From a bacterium SCSIO 12643 (GTDB taxonomy: Bacteria > Bacteroidota > Bacteroidia > Flavobacteriales_G > Salibacteraceae), in assembly GCA_024398135.1 (NCBI GenBank), contig CP073750.1, positions 2,356,001 to 2,420,000 on the forward strand: a DNA stretch of 64,000 bases. Reading direction: 5' to 3'. Position numbers and translations under genes: made by a program. How positions within the stretch are numbered: the stretch's first letter is position 1; each line of letters begins with the position of its first letter. The notes below the pieces were generated by a model. It had not been told where the DNA came from. It saw only the letters and a list, made by a program, of their open reading frames with translations, and searched no databases. This document shows positions 23,978-31,935 of this stretch, piece by piece.

Positions 23978-24760
23978 TTAAGGTCTATGATCAAATCTCA
24001 TATGTTTCACACTATCACCAGAATCTCGTAACTCTTCTAGGGCACGAATTCCAATATTGATATGTAAATCCACAAACTTAGAAGTAACGGATTTGTCGCT
24101 GGCATCTGTTTTAACCCCGCTTGGAATCATAGGGTTGTCACTGACTAACAATAAGGCTCCTCTAGGAATTTCATTCGCAAAACCAGCAGTGAATAAAGTC
24201 GCTGTTTCCATGTCTATTCCGATGGCACGTGCTTCAGTAAGTCGTTTTTTAAATACTTCATCGTGTTCCCAAACTCTACGATTAGTAGTAAAAATAACTC
24301 CGGTCCAATAATCTGTTTTGAATTCTTTCATTGCAGAAGAAACGGTTCTTTGGAGCCTGAAAGATGGAAGTGCAGGTACTTCTTGAGGAAGATATTCATT
24401 ACTGGTGCCTTCTCCACGAATCGCAGCCATAGGAATGATGAAATCACCCAGTGCTGTTTTCTTCTTTAAGCCACCACATTTTCCCAAAAACAGAACGGCC
24501 TTGGGCATAATTGCAGATAATAAATCCATGACCGTTGCAGCCATTGCGCTACCCATACCAAAATTGATTATGGTAATATTATCATGGGTTGCGGTTTGCA
24601 TGGCTTTGTCTTTGCCAATAATTTCTACATTGTATTTATCGGCAAAGATGTTTACATATCCGATGAAGTTGGTCAGTAAAATGTACTCCCCAAAATCTTC
24701 GAGGGGAGTACCAGTATATCTAGGTAACCAATTGGCTACGATTTCTTCTTTTGTTTTCAT
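23978..24760 (-). CDS. amn: AMP nucleosidase, short form
   Basis: 260 aa. It hydrolyses AMP to adenine and ribose-5-phosphate. It carries the nucleoside phosphorylase fold: INFGMGSAMAATVMDLLSA, AVLFLGKCGGLKK, IGIDMETATLFTAGF (substrate Glu) and LLLVSDNPM. It lacks the N-terminal regulatory half of the E. coli enzyme (484 aa), as is usual in Bacteroidota. It lies next to purE and purK on the same strand, so it belongs to a purine block. Confidence 0.88.
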   Translation of the reverse strand: MKTKEEIVANWLPRYTGTPLEDFGEYILLTNFIGYVNIFADKYNVEIIGKDKAMQTATHDNITIINFGMGSAMAATVMDLLSAIMPKAVLFLGKCGGLKKKTALGDFIIPMAAIRGEGTSNEYLPQEVPALPSFRLQRTVSSAMKEFKTDYWTGVIFTTNRRVWEHDEVFKKRLTEARAIGIDMETATLFTAGFANEIPRGALLLVSDNPMIPSGVKTDASDKSVTSKFVDLHINIGIRALEELRDSGDSVKHMRFDHRP

Positions 24761-24790
24761 AAAGGGGTTTTAAAAGGGTAGAAAGATATA

Positions 24791-25273
24791 TTATAAATCT
24801 TTAGCAGACTCCAGAACTTTGTGCTTTAGACTTTCCATATAATCTTGCAATCTTTTTAAAAGTTTAGGATCATGACTGCCAATCATTTTTGCAGCTAGAA
24901 TACCAGCGTTTTTGGCGCCATCTAAAGCTACAGTAGCTACAGGAATCCCGCCAGGCATTTGTAAAATTGATAAAACAGAATCCCATCCATCAATAGAATT
25001 TCTGGATTTCACAGGAACTCCAATAACTGGAAGTGGAGTTAATGAAGCGGTCATTCCCGGAAGATGTGCCGCACCTCCAGCTCCAGCAATAATCACTTTA
25101 AGGCCTCTGTCTACAGCTGTCTTTGCATATTCAAACATAAGCTCTGGGGTTCTATGTGCAGAAACGATATTGATTTCGAAAGGAACTTCAAGTTCGTTTA
25201 AGATATCTGCAGCTTCCTGCATAATTGGCAAATCAGATTTGCTGCCCATGATGATTCCAACCTGTGGTTTCAT
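24791..25273 (-). CDS. purE: N5-carboxyaminoimidazole ribonucleotide mutase
   Basis: 160 aa class I PurE. It moves the carboxyl group of N5-CAIR to give CAIR in purine synthesis. It has the signatures GIIMGSKSDLPIM, SAHRTPELMFEYA, IIAGAGGAAHLPGM and the GVPVKSR loop. It follows purK on the same strand with a 30-base gap, so the two consecutive enzymes are expressed together. Confidence 0.96.
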   Translation of the reverse strand: MKPQVGIIMGSKSDLPIMQEAADILNELEVPFEINIVSAHRTPELMFEYAKTAVDRGLKVIIAGAGGAAHLPGMTASLTPLPVIGVPVKSRNSIDGWDSVLSILQMPGGIPVATVALDGAKNAGILAAKMIGSHDPKLLKRLQDYMESLKHKVLESAKDL

Positions 25274-25303
25274 AAATGAATGTTTTTAATTTTTTATAAA
25301 TAG

Positions 25304-26449
25304 TTACGCAATTACCTTCAGCGTATTTTTAACTTTTAATGCGATTTCTTTTGCCGTTTCTAACGTTTCCGCCCCAATGGTTACATGTCCCATTTTTCTA
25401 TATGGTCTGGTAAACTTTTTTCCATACAGGTGAATATGTACTCCCGGCATTTCAAGAACTTCTTTTAATCCTTCGTATTTTGCTTCACCATCATAACCTT
25501 GCTCCCCCAATAAATTGACCATAACAGATGGTTCTACCATTCTCGTGTCCCCAAGTGGAAGATTTAAAACACTTCTCATGTGCTGTTCAAATTGAGAAGT
25601 TACATTTCCTTCAATACTTTGATGTCCACTGTTGTGCGTACGTGGTGCAATTTCATTTACAAGTACCTGTCCATCTTTTGTTACAAACATTTCTACAGCA
25701 AGCAGGCCAACAATTTGCGTTTTCTCAACAAGATTTTCTGCGATTTCACGGGCTTTGGCTTCTATTTCTTTAGCTACATTAGCCGGAGCAAATAAGAAAT
25801 CAACCAAATTGGCCACAGGATCGAATTCTAATTCAACGACTGGATAAGATTTTACTTCTCCATTCTCGTTTCTGGCTACAATTACACTGATTTCTTTATC
25901 AAAGTCTACAAACTTTTCTAAAACAGAAGGTGCATCAAAAGCATTGTCCAACTGTGCAGGATCTTTTAGCGGAGTAACCCCTTTGCCATCATAACCACCC
26001 TTTCTCATTTTTTGCATGAATGGAAATTCATCGACATATTGTTGAATTCCAGCTTTGTCTTCTACCAAATAATAATCAGATGTAGGTATTTGGTGCTTGG
26101 CATAAAATTCTTTTTGAAGTCCTTTATCCTGGATCATCTTCAGAATCGATGGCTGCGGAAAAACTTTAATTCCTTCATCCTCCAACTTTTGAAGCGCATC
26201 GGTATTCACATGTTCAATTTCTATGGTAATCAAATCCTTGTCTTTACCAAAATTGTAAACTGCATCAAAATCCTTTAAATCACCATTTTGGAAAGTTGTT
26301 GCAATGTTTTTGCACGGTGCATTTGGATCAGGATCTAAAATATGGACATCCAGATTGTAATTAACAGATTCTTGAATGAACATTCTGCCAAGTTGCCCTC
26401 CTCCGAGGATACCTAGTTTAAACTTACTTGAAGTAAATGAATTTTGCAT
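25304..26449 (-). CDS. purK: N5-carboxyaminoimidazole ribonucleotide synthase
   Basis: About 381 aa ATP-grasp enzyme that makes N5-CAIR from AIR, bicarbonate and ATP. It shows GILGGGQLGRMF at the N-terminus, the ATP-binding segment MRKGGYDGKGV, and NEIAPRTHNSGHQSIEG near the active site. The frame is open to 26476, but the ATG at 26449 (MQNSFTSS) is preferred because a -7 element TATCTTTG lies at 26481-26474, partly inside the longer version. Confidence 0.95.
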   Translation of the reverse strand: MQNSFTSSKFKLGILGGGQLGRMFIQESVNYNLDVHILDPDPNAPCKNIATTFQNGDLKDFDAVYNFGKDKDLITIEIEHVNTDALQKLEDEGIKVFPQPSILKMIQDKGLQKEFYAKHQIPTSDYYLVEDKAGIQQYVDEFPFMQKMRKGGYDGKGVTPLKDPAQLDNAFDAPSVLEKFVDFDKEISVIVARNENGEVKSYPVVELEFDPVANLVDFLFAPANVAKEIEAKAREIAENLVEKTQIVGLLAVEMFVTKDGQVLVNEIAPRTHNSGHQSIEGNVTSQFEQHMRSVLNLPLGDTRMVEPSVMVNLLGEQGYDGEAKYEGLKEVLEMPGVHIHLYGKKFTRPYRKMGHVTIGAETLETAKEIALKVKNTLKVIA

Positions 26450-26473
26450 GTGAATTTGGAAATCTAAAAGCCG

Positions 26474-26530
26474 CAAAGATACGTATTCATGAATTTATTA
26501 CCCTCAAGATTAGGTAAAGTTGTACTTTTG
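26474..26530. promoter_or_regulatory. Back-to-back -7 elements of purK and hpt
   Basis: TATCTTTG on the minus strand (26481-26474) lies 24 bases before the purK ATG, and TACTTTTG on the plus strand (26523-26530) lies 17 bases before the hpt ATG. The two divergent purine genes share this short control region. No strong TTG boxes are seen. Confidence 0.55.
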
Positions 26531-26547
26531 CTCTCCGAATTTTGAAA

Positions 26548-27084
26548 ATGGGTACAATTAAGATCCACGATAAGAGTTTTACAGCTTCCATTTCTGAAGC
26601 TGATATTTTACAAAGAGTAAAAGAAATCGCTGCGGAGATCAGCGAAAATTGCAAGTATAAAAATCCTCTTTTTTTAGCGGTATTAAACGGTAGCTTCATG
26701 TTTGCTGCTGACTTGATGAAAGAAATCGCAATTGATTGCGAAATTCAATTTATCAAGATGAAATCATACGCTGGAATGGAGTCTACCAATAAGGTGGAAA
26801 TGTTGATCGGACCAACGCTTGAAGTAAGCGGTCGTACCGTGATCATTTTGGAGGATATTGTGGATACAGGAAATACTATTAGAGAATTGGTCAAACAATT
26901 ACATCTAGTAACTCCTAATGAGATTAGAATTTGTTCTCTACTCCTTAAGCCGGATAAATATGATGGTGAAATTCCAATTGATTATGTTGGATTTGAAATA
27001 CCAGATGATTTTGTGGTAGGCTATGGATTAGATTATGATGGTTTGGGAAGAAATCTCAGACAGATATATACAGTAACCGATTAA
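26548..27084 (+). CDS. hpt: Hypoxanthine phosphoribosyltransferase
   Basis: About 178 aa purine salvage enzyme that joins hypoxanthine or guanine to PRPP. The PRPP-binding motif ILEDIVDTGNTI and the flexible-loop region KMKSYAGMEST are present, and VGFEIPDDFVVGYGLDYD is the typical C-terminal signature. A TTG at 26542 is in frame, but the ATG at 26548 is the better start. adk follows after 9 bases. Confidence 0.94.
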   Translation: MGTIKIHDKSFTASISEADILQRVKEIAAEISENCKYKNPLFLAVLNGSFMFAADLMKEIAIDCEIQFIKMKSYAGMESTNKVEMLIGPTLEVSGRTVIILEDIVDTGNTIRELVKQLHLVTPNEIRICSLLLKPDKYDGEIPIDYVGFEIPDDFVVGYGLDYDGLGRNLRQIYTVTD

Positions 27085-27093
27085 AGTATCGTT

Positions 27094-27660
27094 ATGATTA
27101 ATTTAGTATTATTCGGCCCTCCTGGAGCTGGAAAAGGAACACAAGCGGTAAGCTTGGTTGAAAAATATAACTTGTATCATTTATCTACAGGCGATGTGTT
27201 TCGCTACAATATTGGCCAAAAGACTGAGCTGGGAATGTTGGCTAAAAGCTATATGGATAAAGGAGATTTAGTTCCGGATGAGGTGACCATAAAAATGCTG
27301 AAATCAGAAGTAGAAAAACAACCTGGTGCTGCTGGATTTATTTTTGATGGATTTCCTAGAACTGTAGCGCAAGCAGAGGCTTTAGATGCTTATTTGTCTG
27401 AAAATGATATGAAAATTGATCATGTTTTAGCATTGGAAGTTCCGGATGAAGAGTTGGTAAAACGTCTATTGAATAGAGGAAAAACCAGTGGTAGAGCAGA
27501 CGATCAAAACGAGGAGATCGTTTGGAACAGAATTAAAGAGTACAACGATAAAACAGCGCCTTTAAAAAACTTCTATGCAGATCAAAGTAAATTAAGATCT
27601 ATTGACGGAGTTGGCGGATTAGAGGAAATCTTTGATAGATTGGTTGTTGCTGTAGGATAA
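27094..27660 (+). CDS. adk: Adenylate kinase
   Basis: 188 aa. It interconverts ATP + AMP and 2 ADP. The P-loop is GPPGAGKGTQA and the AMP-binding segment is FIFDGFPRTVAQAEAL. The LID is the short type without zinc cysteines (RLLNRGKTSGRADDQNEE), which explains the small size. It lies between hpt and obg on the same strand. Confidence 0.96.
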   Translation: MINLVLFGPPGAGKGTQAVSLVEKYNLYHLSTGDVFRYNIGQKTELGMLAKSYMDKGDLVPDEVTIKMLKSEVEKQPGAAGFIFDGFPRTVAQAEALDAYLSENDMKIDHVLALEVPDEELVKRLLNRGKTSGRADDQNEEIVWNRIKEYNDKTAPLKNFYADQSKLRSIDGVGGLEEIFDRLVVAVG

Positions 27661-27696
27661 TGCAGCGGTAATTAAGTGTAATTTTTTTGATGCCAA

Positions 27697-28710
27697 ATGA
27701 GCTATTCCAGAAATCGTAAAAAACAGTCGACAAATTTTGTGGATTATGTGAAGATTTATGGATCTTCTGGTAAAGGTGGTGGAGGCTCTTCTCATTTGAG
27801 AAGAGATAAATTGACTGCTAAAGGTGGCCCTGATGGTGGAGATGGTGGTCGAGGAGGTCATATTATCCTTATTGGAGATAAACAGATTTGGACCCTGATA
27901 CACTTAAGATTTAAAATTCATAATAGAGCAGAAGCTGGTGGGCATGGCGGACAACAAACCAGTACAGGGAAAGATGGAGAAGATATTTATTTAAGAGTGC
28001 CTCTGGGAACGGTGGTTCGTGATCCTGAAACTATGGAAATTCTTACTGAGATTACTCAGGATGGAGAAGAATACATTATGTTTAAGGGTGGCCGTGGAGG
28101 ACTCGGTAATAATAATTTCAAATCCGCAACATTTCAAACCCCGCGATTTGCGCAGCCAGGAGAGGATGGGGAAGATGGGTGGCGGGTGCTGGAGCTAAAA
28201 CTTTTGGCAGATGTAGGACTTGTAGGATTTCCAAATGCGGGGAAATCTACTTTACTTTCGGTGATATCTGCGGCAAAGCCTGAGATTGCGAATTACGCTT
28301 TCACCACACTAGAACCTAATTTGGGTGTGGTGAAATATCGAGGCGATCGCTCTTTTGTGATGGCAGATATTCCAGGGATCATTGAAGGGGCTGCGGAAGG
28401 AAAAGGATTAGGAATTCGATTCTTGAGACATATTGAAAGGAATTCTGTTTTGCTTTTTATGGTTCCGGCAGATGCTGATGATATTAATAAAGAATACGAG
28501 ATTCTGGTAAACGAATTGCGGAAGTATAATCCGGAGCTGTTAGATAAAAAGCGTGTATTAGCAATCACAAAGGCTGATATGTTGGATGAAGAATTGCAAC
28601 AGGCTATTGAGGAGGAGATTAAAGTAGATATCCCGTATCAATTTATTTCTTCGGTAGCGCATATGGGGTTAGACCCATTGAAAGATAAGTTGTGGCAGGC
28701 AATAGAATAG
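27697..28710 (+). CDS. obg: Obg family ribosome-assembly GTPase
   Basis: 337 aa. The glycine-rich Obg fold ([41 protein letters not shown]) occupies the first 160 residues. The G domain follows with [11 protein letters not shown] (G1), [13 protein letters not shown] (G3) and ITKAD (G4). There is no C-terminal OCT domain, as in many Bacteroidota. It acts in 50S subunit maturation and growth control. It follows adk after 36 bases. Confidence 0.95.
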   Translation: MSYSRNRKKQSTNFVDYVKIYGSSGKGGGGSSHLRRDKLTAKGGPDGGDGGRGGHIILIGDKQIWTLIHLRFKIHNRAEAGGHGGQQTSTGKDGEDIYLRVPLGTVVRDPETMEILTEITQDGEEYIMFKGGRGGLGNNNFKSATFQTPRFAQPGEDGEDGWRVLELKLLADVGLVGFPNAGKSTLLSVISAAKPEIANYAFTTLEPNLGVVKYRGDRSFVMADIPGIIEGAAEGKGLGIRFLRHIERNSVLLFMVPADADDINKEYEILVNELRKYNPELLDKKRVLAITKADMLDEELQQAIEEEIKVDIPYQFISSVAHMGLDPLKDKLWQAIE

Positions 28711-28767
28711 TAGCATAGAGTTACAGGATACTTAACCTTAGATTTAAATTTACTAGTTTAAAACAAT

Positions 28768-28775
28768 TACTTTTG
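28768..28775 (+). promoter_or_regulatory. -7 promoter element of mgtE
   Basis: TACTTTTG, 17 bases before the mgtE ATG; no clear TTG box. Confidence 0.5.
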
Positions 28776-28792
28776 GTTCCGATTTAAAAATC

Positions 28793-30157
28793 ATGGAACG
28801 CTTCGAAGTAAATAGTGATTTGGGAGAACGCCTTCAAGCTGTTTTAGCTCAAGGAAATCAGGAAAAACTAAAGGAGTTTTTAGAAGAACTCCATGTGGCG
28901 GATATTGCCGAGATTTTAGATGATTTATCTATCGAAGAGGCTGAAATCATTCTGAGCCAATTAGATGGTGAAGATAGTTCCAATGTCCTGATGGAAATGG
29001 ACGAAGACCAACGTAGAAAGTTGGTGGAGCGTTTGAGTCCTAAGGAAATTGCAGAGAAGATTGTAGAAAATCTGGAATCGGATGATGCTGCAGATTTACT
29101 GGGGGAGCTGGATGATGATATCAAGGAAGAGGTTATCTCGGAGATCGAGGATGTGGATCAGGCGAGTGATATTATTGATCTCTTAAATTATGATGAGGGA
29201 ACGGCCGGAGCGTTGATGGGGAAAGAGATGGTTGTTGTTCAGGAATCCTGGGATATTACACGAAGTGTTCGTGAAATGAGAAAACAGGCTGGGGAGATTG
29301 AGCAGATTTATACCATTTACGTTGTAGATGATAAAGACGTTTTAAAGGGGAGACTTCCATTAAAAAAATTGTTGACCGCAAATGTGCATTCCAAAATGGA
29401 AGATATCCTAATTGAGGATATTCAGGGAGTTCGTACAGAAACATCGCAAGAAGAGGTAGCGCAAATCATGGATAAATATGATTTGGTGGCGTTGCCCGTG
29501 GTAGATGCTTTAAATCGTTTAGTAGGTAGAATTACGATTGATGATGTGGTAGATGTAATTCGTGAAGAAGCGGATAAGGATTATCAGATGGCGTCTGGTA
29601 TTGTGGAGGATATTGAGTATTCCGATTCGATTTGGCAATTAATGCGTGCGCGATTACCCTGGTTGATTATTGGAGTTGGAGGCAGTATGATGAGTGCGAT
29701 TGTTATCGGTGGCTATGAAAAAGCCATTGCAACCATTCCTGCTTTGGCATTTTTTATACCCATGATCACAGCAACCGGAGGTAATGTAGGTGTACAATCT
29801 TCAGCAATTATTGTACAGGGTTTGGCCAATAATACCTTAAAAACGGATGATCTTTTAGGTAAACTCTGGAAAGAACTTCAGCAAGGACTTCTTAATGGTC
29901 TCATTATTTCGGTGTTGGCACTCGTTTTTAGTTTAATCATTTTCAGTGATTTTAATTTAGGAGTTACCATTAGTCTGGCGTTGTTTTTGGTCATTCTATT
30001 TGCATCTATTACAGGGACTTTGATTCCACTGTCACTTGAAAAACTTAATGTAGATCCTGCTTTGGCGACCGGTCCTTTTATTACTACAATGAATGATATT
30101 ACTGGATTGTTTATCTATTTTCTGGTAGGTCAATACATCTATACTTTGATTCTATAA
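28793..30157 (+). CDS. mgtE: Magnesium transporter MgtE
   Basis: 454 aa inner-membrane Mg2+ channel. The order is a cytosolic, acidic N domain (residues about 5-130), two CBS domains (about 135-260; GRLPLKKLL, GRITIDDVVDVI), a plug helix, then five membrane segments. The pore signature TATGGNVGVQSSAIIVQGL and the final TTMNDITGLFIYF are both present. The N and CBS domains sense Mg2+ and close the channel. Its stop overlaps the start of the next gene by one base (TAATG). Confidence 0.95.
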   Translation: MERFEVNSDLGERLQAVLAQGNQEKLKEFLEELHVADIAEILDDLSIEEAEIILSQLDGEDSSNVLMEMDEDQRRKLVERLSPKEIAEKIVENLESDDAADLLGELDDDIKEEVISEIEDVDQASDIIDLLNYDEGTAGALMGKEMVVVQESWDITRSVREMRKQAGEIEQIYTIYVVDDKDVLKGRLPLKKLLTANVHSKMEDILIEDIQGVRTETSQEEVAQIMDKYDLVALPVVDALNRLVGRITIDDVVDVIREEADKDYQMASGIVEDIEYSDSIWQLMRARLPWLIIGVGGSMMSAIVIGGYEKAIATIPALAFFIPMITATGGNVGVQSSAIIVQGLANNTLKTDDLLGKLWKELQQGLLNGLIISVLALVFSLIIFSDFNLGVTISLALFLVILFASITGTLIPLSLEKLNVDPALATGPFITTMNDITGLFIYFLVGQYIYTLIL

Positions 30158-31110
30158 TGCGCGTATTATTTATTGATTCAGTCCATCCCGAGTTGGAGAA
30201 GAGATTGACACGGTCAGGTTATTCATGTGTGGATGGAACTCATTGGGATAGACAAGAAATTTTATCAAAACTCCACGATTATCAAGGCGTAGTGATTCGG
30301 AGTAAGTTTACGATCGATTTGGAGTTTTTGAATGCCGCCAAAGAATTGAAATTTATTGCCAGATCGGGTTCGGGGTTAGAAAACATAGATTTGATTGGAG
30401 CAGAAAAGCATCAAGTTAAAGTTTTTAATTCTCCGGAAGGAAATCGAAATGCGGTTGGAGAACATGCATTGGCAATGCTTCTGATGTTATTTAATAAGTT
30501 GCGACAAGGAGATTTTGAAGTTAGAGCAGCTCAGTGGAATAGGGAAAAAAACAGAGGCTTAGAGTTAGATGGTAAAACGATCGGTTTGATTGGTTATGGA
30601 AATACCGCACAAATGTTTGCCAAAAAACTCAGAGGTTTTGATGTTCAGGTTTTAGCATACGATAAATATGTGCCTGAGTTTCCAAATCAATGGGCAGAAA
30701 GTGTTGAACTCAAAACAATCCAGGAATCATGTGATGTTATAAGTTTTCATGTTCCTGAAACAGATGAAACTAGATTTATGTTTAATGAAGAATTCGTGAA
30801 TAGCTGTGTAAAGCATTTCTATCTCATTAATACATCTCGTGGAAAGGTTGTTGAGACTGCAGCGTTGGTGCAAGGTCTTAAATCTGGTAAAGTCCAGGGA
30901 GCATGCTTAGATGTTTTGGAATATGAAACCAAAGCTTTCCAGAATTTTGTGGCAGATCAGTTGCCAGAAGACTTTACTTATTTAGCACAATCCAATCAAA
31001 CGGTACTTTCACCACATGTGGCAGGTTGGACGCAAGAATCCTATATAAAACTAGCAACGGTTTTATATGATAAAATAATTGCCGAGTTTGGAGAACAGTT
31101 AAGGAATTAA
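30157..31110 (+). CDS. D-isomer 2-hydroxyacid dehydrogenase (SerA-like)
   Basis: 317 aa NAD-dependent dehydrogenase. It has the catalytic-domain start VLFIDSVHPELEKRL, the nucleotide site TIGLIGYGNTAQMFAKKL (last Gly of GxGxxG replaced by Ala), the catalytic Arg in INTSRGKVVE and the His in SPHVAGWTQES. The closest well-known relative is phosphoglycerate dehydrogenase without its ACT domain, but the substrate is not certain. It is translationally linked to mgtE and overlaps the next, convergent gene by 12 bases. Confidence 0.85.
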   Translation: MRVLFIDSVHPELEKRLTRSGYSCVDGTHWDRQEILSKLHDYQGVVIRSKFTIDLEFLNAAKELKFIARSGSGLENIDLIGAEKHQVKVFNSPEGNRNAVGEHALAMLLMLFNKLRQGDFEVRAAQWNREKNRGLELDGKTIGLIGYGNTAQMFAKKLRGFDVQVLAYDKYVPEFPNQWAESVELKTIQESCDVISFHVPETDETRFMFNEEFVNSCVKHFYLINTSRGKVVETAALVQGLKSGKVQGACLDVLEYETKAFQNFVADQLPEDFTYLAQSNQTVLSPHVAGWTQESYIKLATVLYDKIIAEFGEQLRN

Positions 31111-31929
31111 TGATAATCCTATATTGATGTTCAAGATGTAAGCTCCCAATATATCGTTTGCTGTAGTTCGATCTGGATATGCCTTTGGATCCTGACTATT
31201 TTTATCAATTGACCAGTAATTGGTTAATGGGACACCCAGTTCGAGTCCTAAATTCATTAATAGTTTGTGAGAAACAGCGTATTGCTTTCCAAATCCTGTA
31301 GTAAAAATCAAGTTTGACGATTTCGAAGCATAAGGATTTCGACTAAAAACTCCACCTTTAGAAGATGCGTATGCCTGAAAATTTTGATCAGAATAAGCGA
31401 GTGTTTGTAGTACGTATTCCATACCAACGGACCAGTAACTACCTACAGGATTGATATGGTCTCTTCCAAAAAACTTGAATTTCCCACCAAATGAAATAGC
31501 GTTCATTTTGATTCTTTCCGTAGGATAAAAATCTACAAATACTGCTTCACCATACTCATGAATGGTATCTCTGTAAATTTCAGCATCTACCGCTTTACTA
31601 TAGTACTTAACGAAAGCTTGAATTGAGGTCTTTCTATTGAGTACATATTCAATATTTAATGAAGGCTTAATTCTAAAATTGAAAGTGCTGTATTTATCAT
31701 AGTCGGTTTGTATGTTTCCACTGGATGATATCGTATAGTACGGTTCTTTTTCCTGAAAAAGCCCCGGGTTGGCAAATGTGGAAGCTTCTAGTCCAATCAT
31801 AAACCTCTTTCCCAGGAATCCTGGTGCTTGTGCATTGACATGTAATGTAATTGAAAATAAGCCAATCGTAAAAGCAACGAATAACCACTTGTTCCATTCT
31901 CTATTTAAAGTGTGTCGTAAAAAACTCAT
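31099..31929 (-). CDS. Predicted outer-membrane beta-barrel protein
   Basis: 276 aa. It has a signal peptide (hydrophobic run WLFVAFTIGLFSITLHVNAQA), then alternating amphipathic strands such as FMIGLEAST, SLNIEYVLNRKTSIQAFVKY and ISFGGKFKFFG, closing with LNINIGLSLIP. This is the pattern of small Bacteroidota barrels. The function is unknown. It follows the M48 peptidase gene on the same strand by 6 bases, so the pair is probably cotranscribed. Its tail overlaps the convergent dehydrogenase gene by 12 bases. Confidence 0.65.
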   Translation of the reverse strand: MSFLRHTLNREWNKWLFVAFTIGLFSITLHVNAQAPGFLGKRFMIGLEASTFANPGLFQEKEPYYTISSSGNIQTDYDKYSTFNFRIKPSLNIEYVLNRKTSIQAFVKYYSKAVDAEIYRDTIHEYGEAVFVDFYPTERIKMNAISFGGKFKFFGRDHINPVGSYWSVGMEYVLQTLAYSDQNFQAYASSKGGVFSRNPYASKSSNLIFTTGFGKQYAVSHKLLMNLGLELGVPLTNYWSIDKNSQDPKAYPDRTTANDILGAYILNINIGLSLIP

Positions 31930-31935
31930 GGCGTC